Positions 14,157 through 14,296 of a stretch of DNA of 14,296 nucleotides are shown one piece after another. A program made the position numbers and the translations under genes. Under the pieces are notes generated by a model. The model did not search any database. It was given only the letters and a program-made list of their open reading frames with translations, and was not told where the DNA came from. Source of the stretch: DATDMG01 sp036518955 (GTDB lineage: Bacteria; Actinomycetota; Actinomycetes; Actinomycetales; Kineosporiaceae); assembly GCA_036518955.1 (NCBI GenBank), contig DATDMG010000537.1:1-14296 (forward strand), read 5' to 3'. The first letter of the stretch is position 1; every line of letters starts with the position of its first letter.

Positions 14157-14230
14157 AGCCGCCTGTGGGAATCGAACCCACGACCTACGCATTACGAGTG
14201 CGTCGCTCTGGCCGACTGAGCTAAGGCGGC
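14157..14230 (-). tRNA. tRNA-Thr (anticodon CGT)
   Basis: 74 bases. The acceptor stem GCCGCCT pairs with AGGCGGC, with a T discriminator base. The D arm holds TAGCTCAGTCGGCCAGAGC. The anticodon stem ACGCA/TGCGT encloses the loop CTCGTAA with anticodon CGT, reading the threonine codon ACG. The T arm GTGGGTTCGATTCCCAC is canonical. CCA is not encoded. The terminator at 14116-14150 lies directly downstream. Confidence 0.97.
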
Positions 14231-14259
14231 GTGCACCGCGCGCGGCGTCACGGTCCATG

Positions 14260-14265
14260 AGTATA
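14260..14265 (-). promoter_or_regulatory. Probable -10 element of the tRNA-Thr promoter
   Basis: On the minus strand TATACT lies 30 bases upstream of the mature tRNA 5' end, in AT-poor surroundings, which fits a sigma-70-type -10 box with a leader of about 22 bases. A well-spaced -35 box is not obvious; TGGACG lies about 20 bases further upstream. Confidence 0.4.
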
Positions 14266-14296
14266 CGGGGTTGGACGGGTCGACTCGTCCAGGTGA

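Noticed and set aside
13835..14224. Plus-strand frame containing GIEPTTYALRVRRSG
   Set aside because: This peptide is the well-known artefact of translating the antisense of a tRNA gene.
1..14296. CRISPR array, toxin-antitoxin pair, retron or phage module
   Set aside because: I saw no regularly spaced repeats, no cas or phage genes and no reverse transcriptase frame on either strand.

Overview
The window is very GC-rich with strong G/C third-position bias. It carries families typical of high-GC Actinobacteria: a DUF574-type S-adenosyl methyltransferase, GPP34-like sequence, an XRE regulator of the actinobacterial multi-copy type and a secreted Cys-pair repeat protein. I infer an actinomycete of the Frankia/Streptomyces kind. 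The genus cannot be fixed from the sequence.

Left end (1-2600, minus strand): an APC-family amino acid permease runs off the left edge and has an internal deletion with a frameshift. Upstream of it lies an S-adenosyl methyltransferase fused in frame to a GPP34-like C-terminal region.

2600-3880: an XRE regulator (minus) lies between two plus-strand Nudix hydrolase fragments, and its 3' end runs antisense into one of them. Two inverted repeats with the same GCGGACA/TGTCCGC arms lie upstream of the XRE gene and of the methyltransferase, suggesting a shared operator. A stretch without genes follows, holding a tandem duplication and four GGAACG repeats.

3880-5980: a secreted protein with three Cys-pair repeats (plus), then about 1.1 kb of debris: two short plus-strand coding remnants and minus-strand fragments of an alpha/beta hydrolase and an AHSA1/SRPBCC protein, the latter with two identifiable frameshifts.

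5981-9690: a large intact gene of about 1129 codons that I assign, from remembered motifs, to the pyrophosphate-dependent phosphoenolpyruvate carboxykinase family. A small possible membrane protein with a good ribosome binding site and a hairpin at its stop codon follows.

9690-10345: a mobile-element graveyard: the 3' domains of a group II intron (minus) and a frameshifted, internally deleted IS256-family transposase (plus).

10319-13803 (minus): a two-gene signalling unit, a FIST sensor protein followed after 20 bases by a GAF-GAF-GGDEF-EAL cyclic-di-GMP protein with apparently intact synthase and phosphodiesterase motifs. The C-terminal codons of the latter overlap the IS256 relic.

Right end: tRNA-Thr(CGT) on the minus strand with a strong terminator. 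Repeated GTGCCCA words just beyond it may mark an old integration site.

The most notable points are the methyltransferase-GPP34 fusion with its shared inverted repeats, the large carboxykinase-like gene, and the amount of gene and mobile-element decay between the intact genes. I did not find a clearly new multi-gene system.
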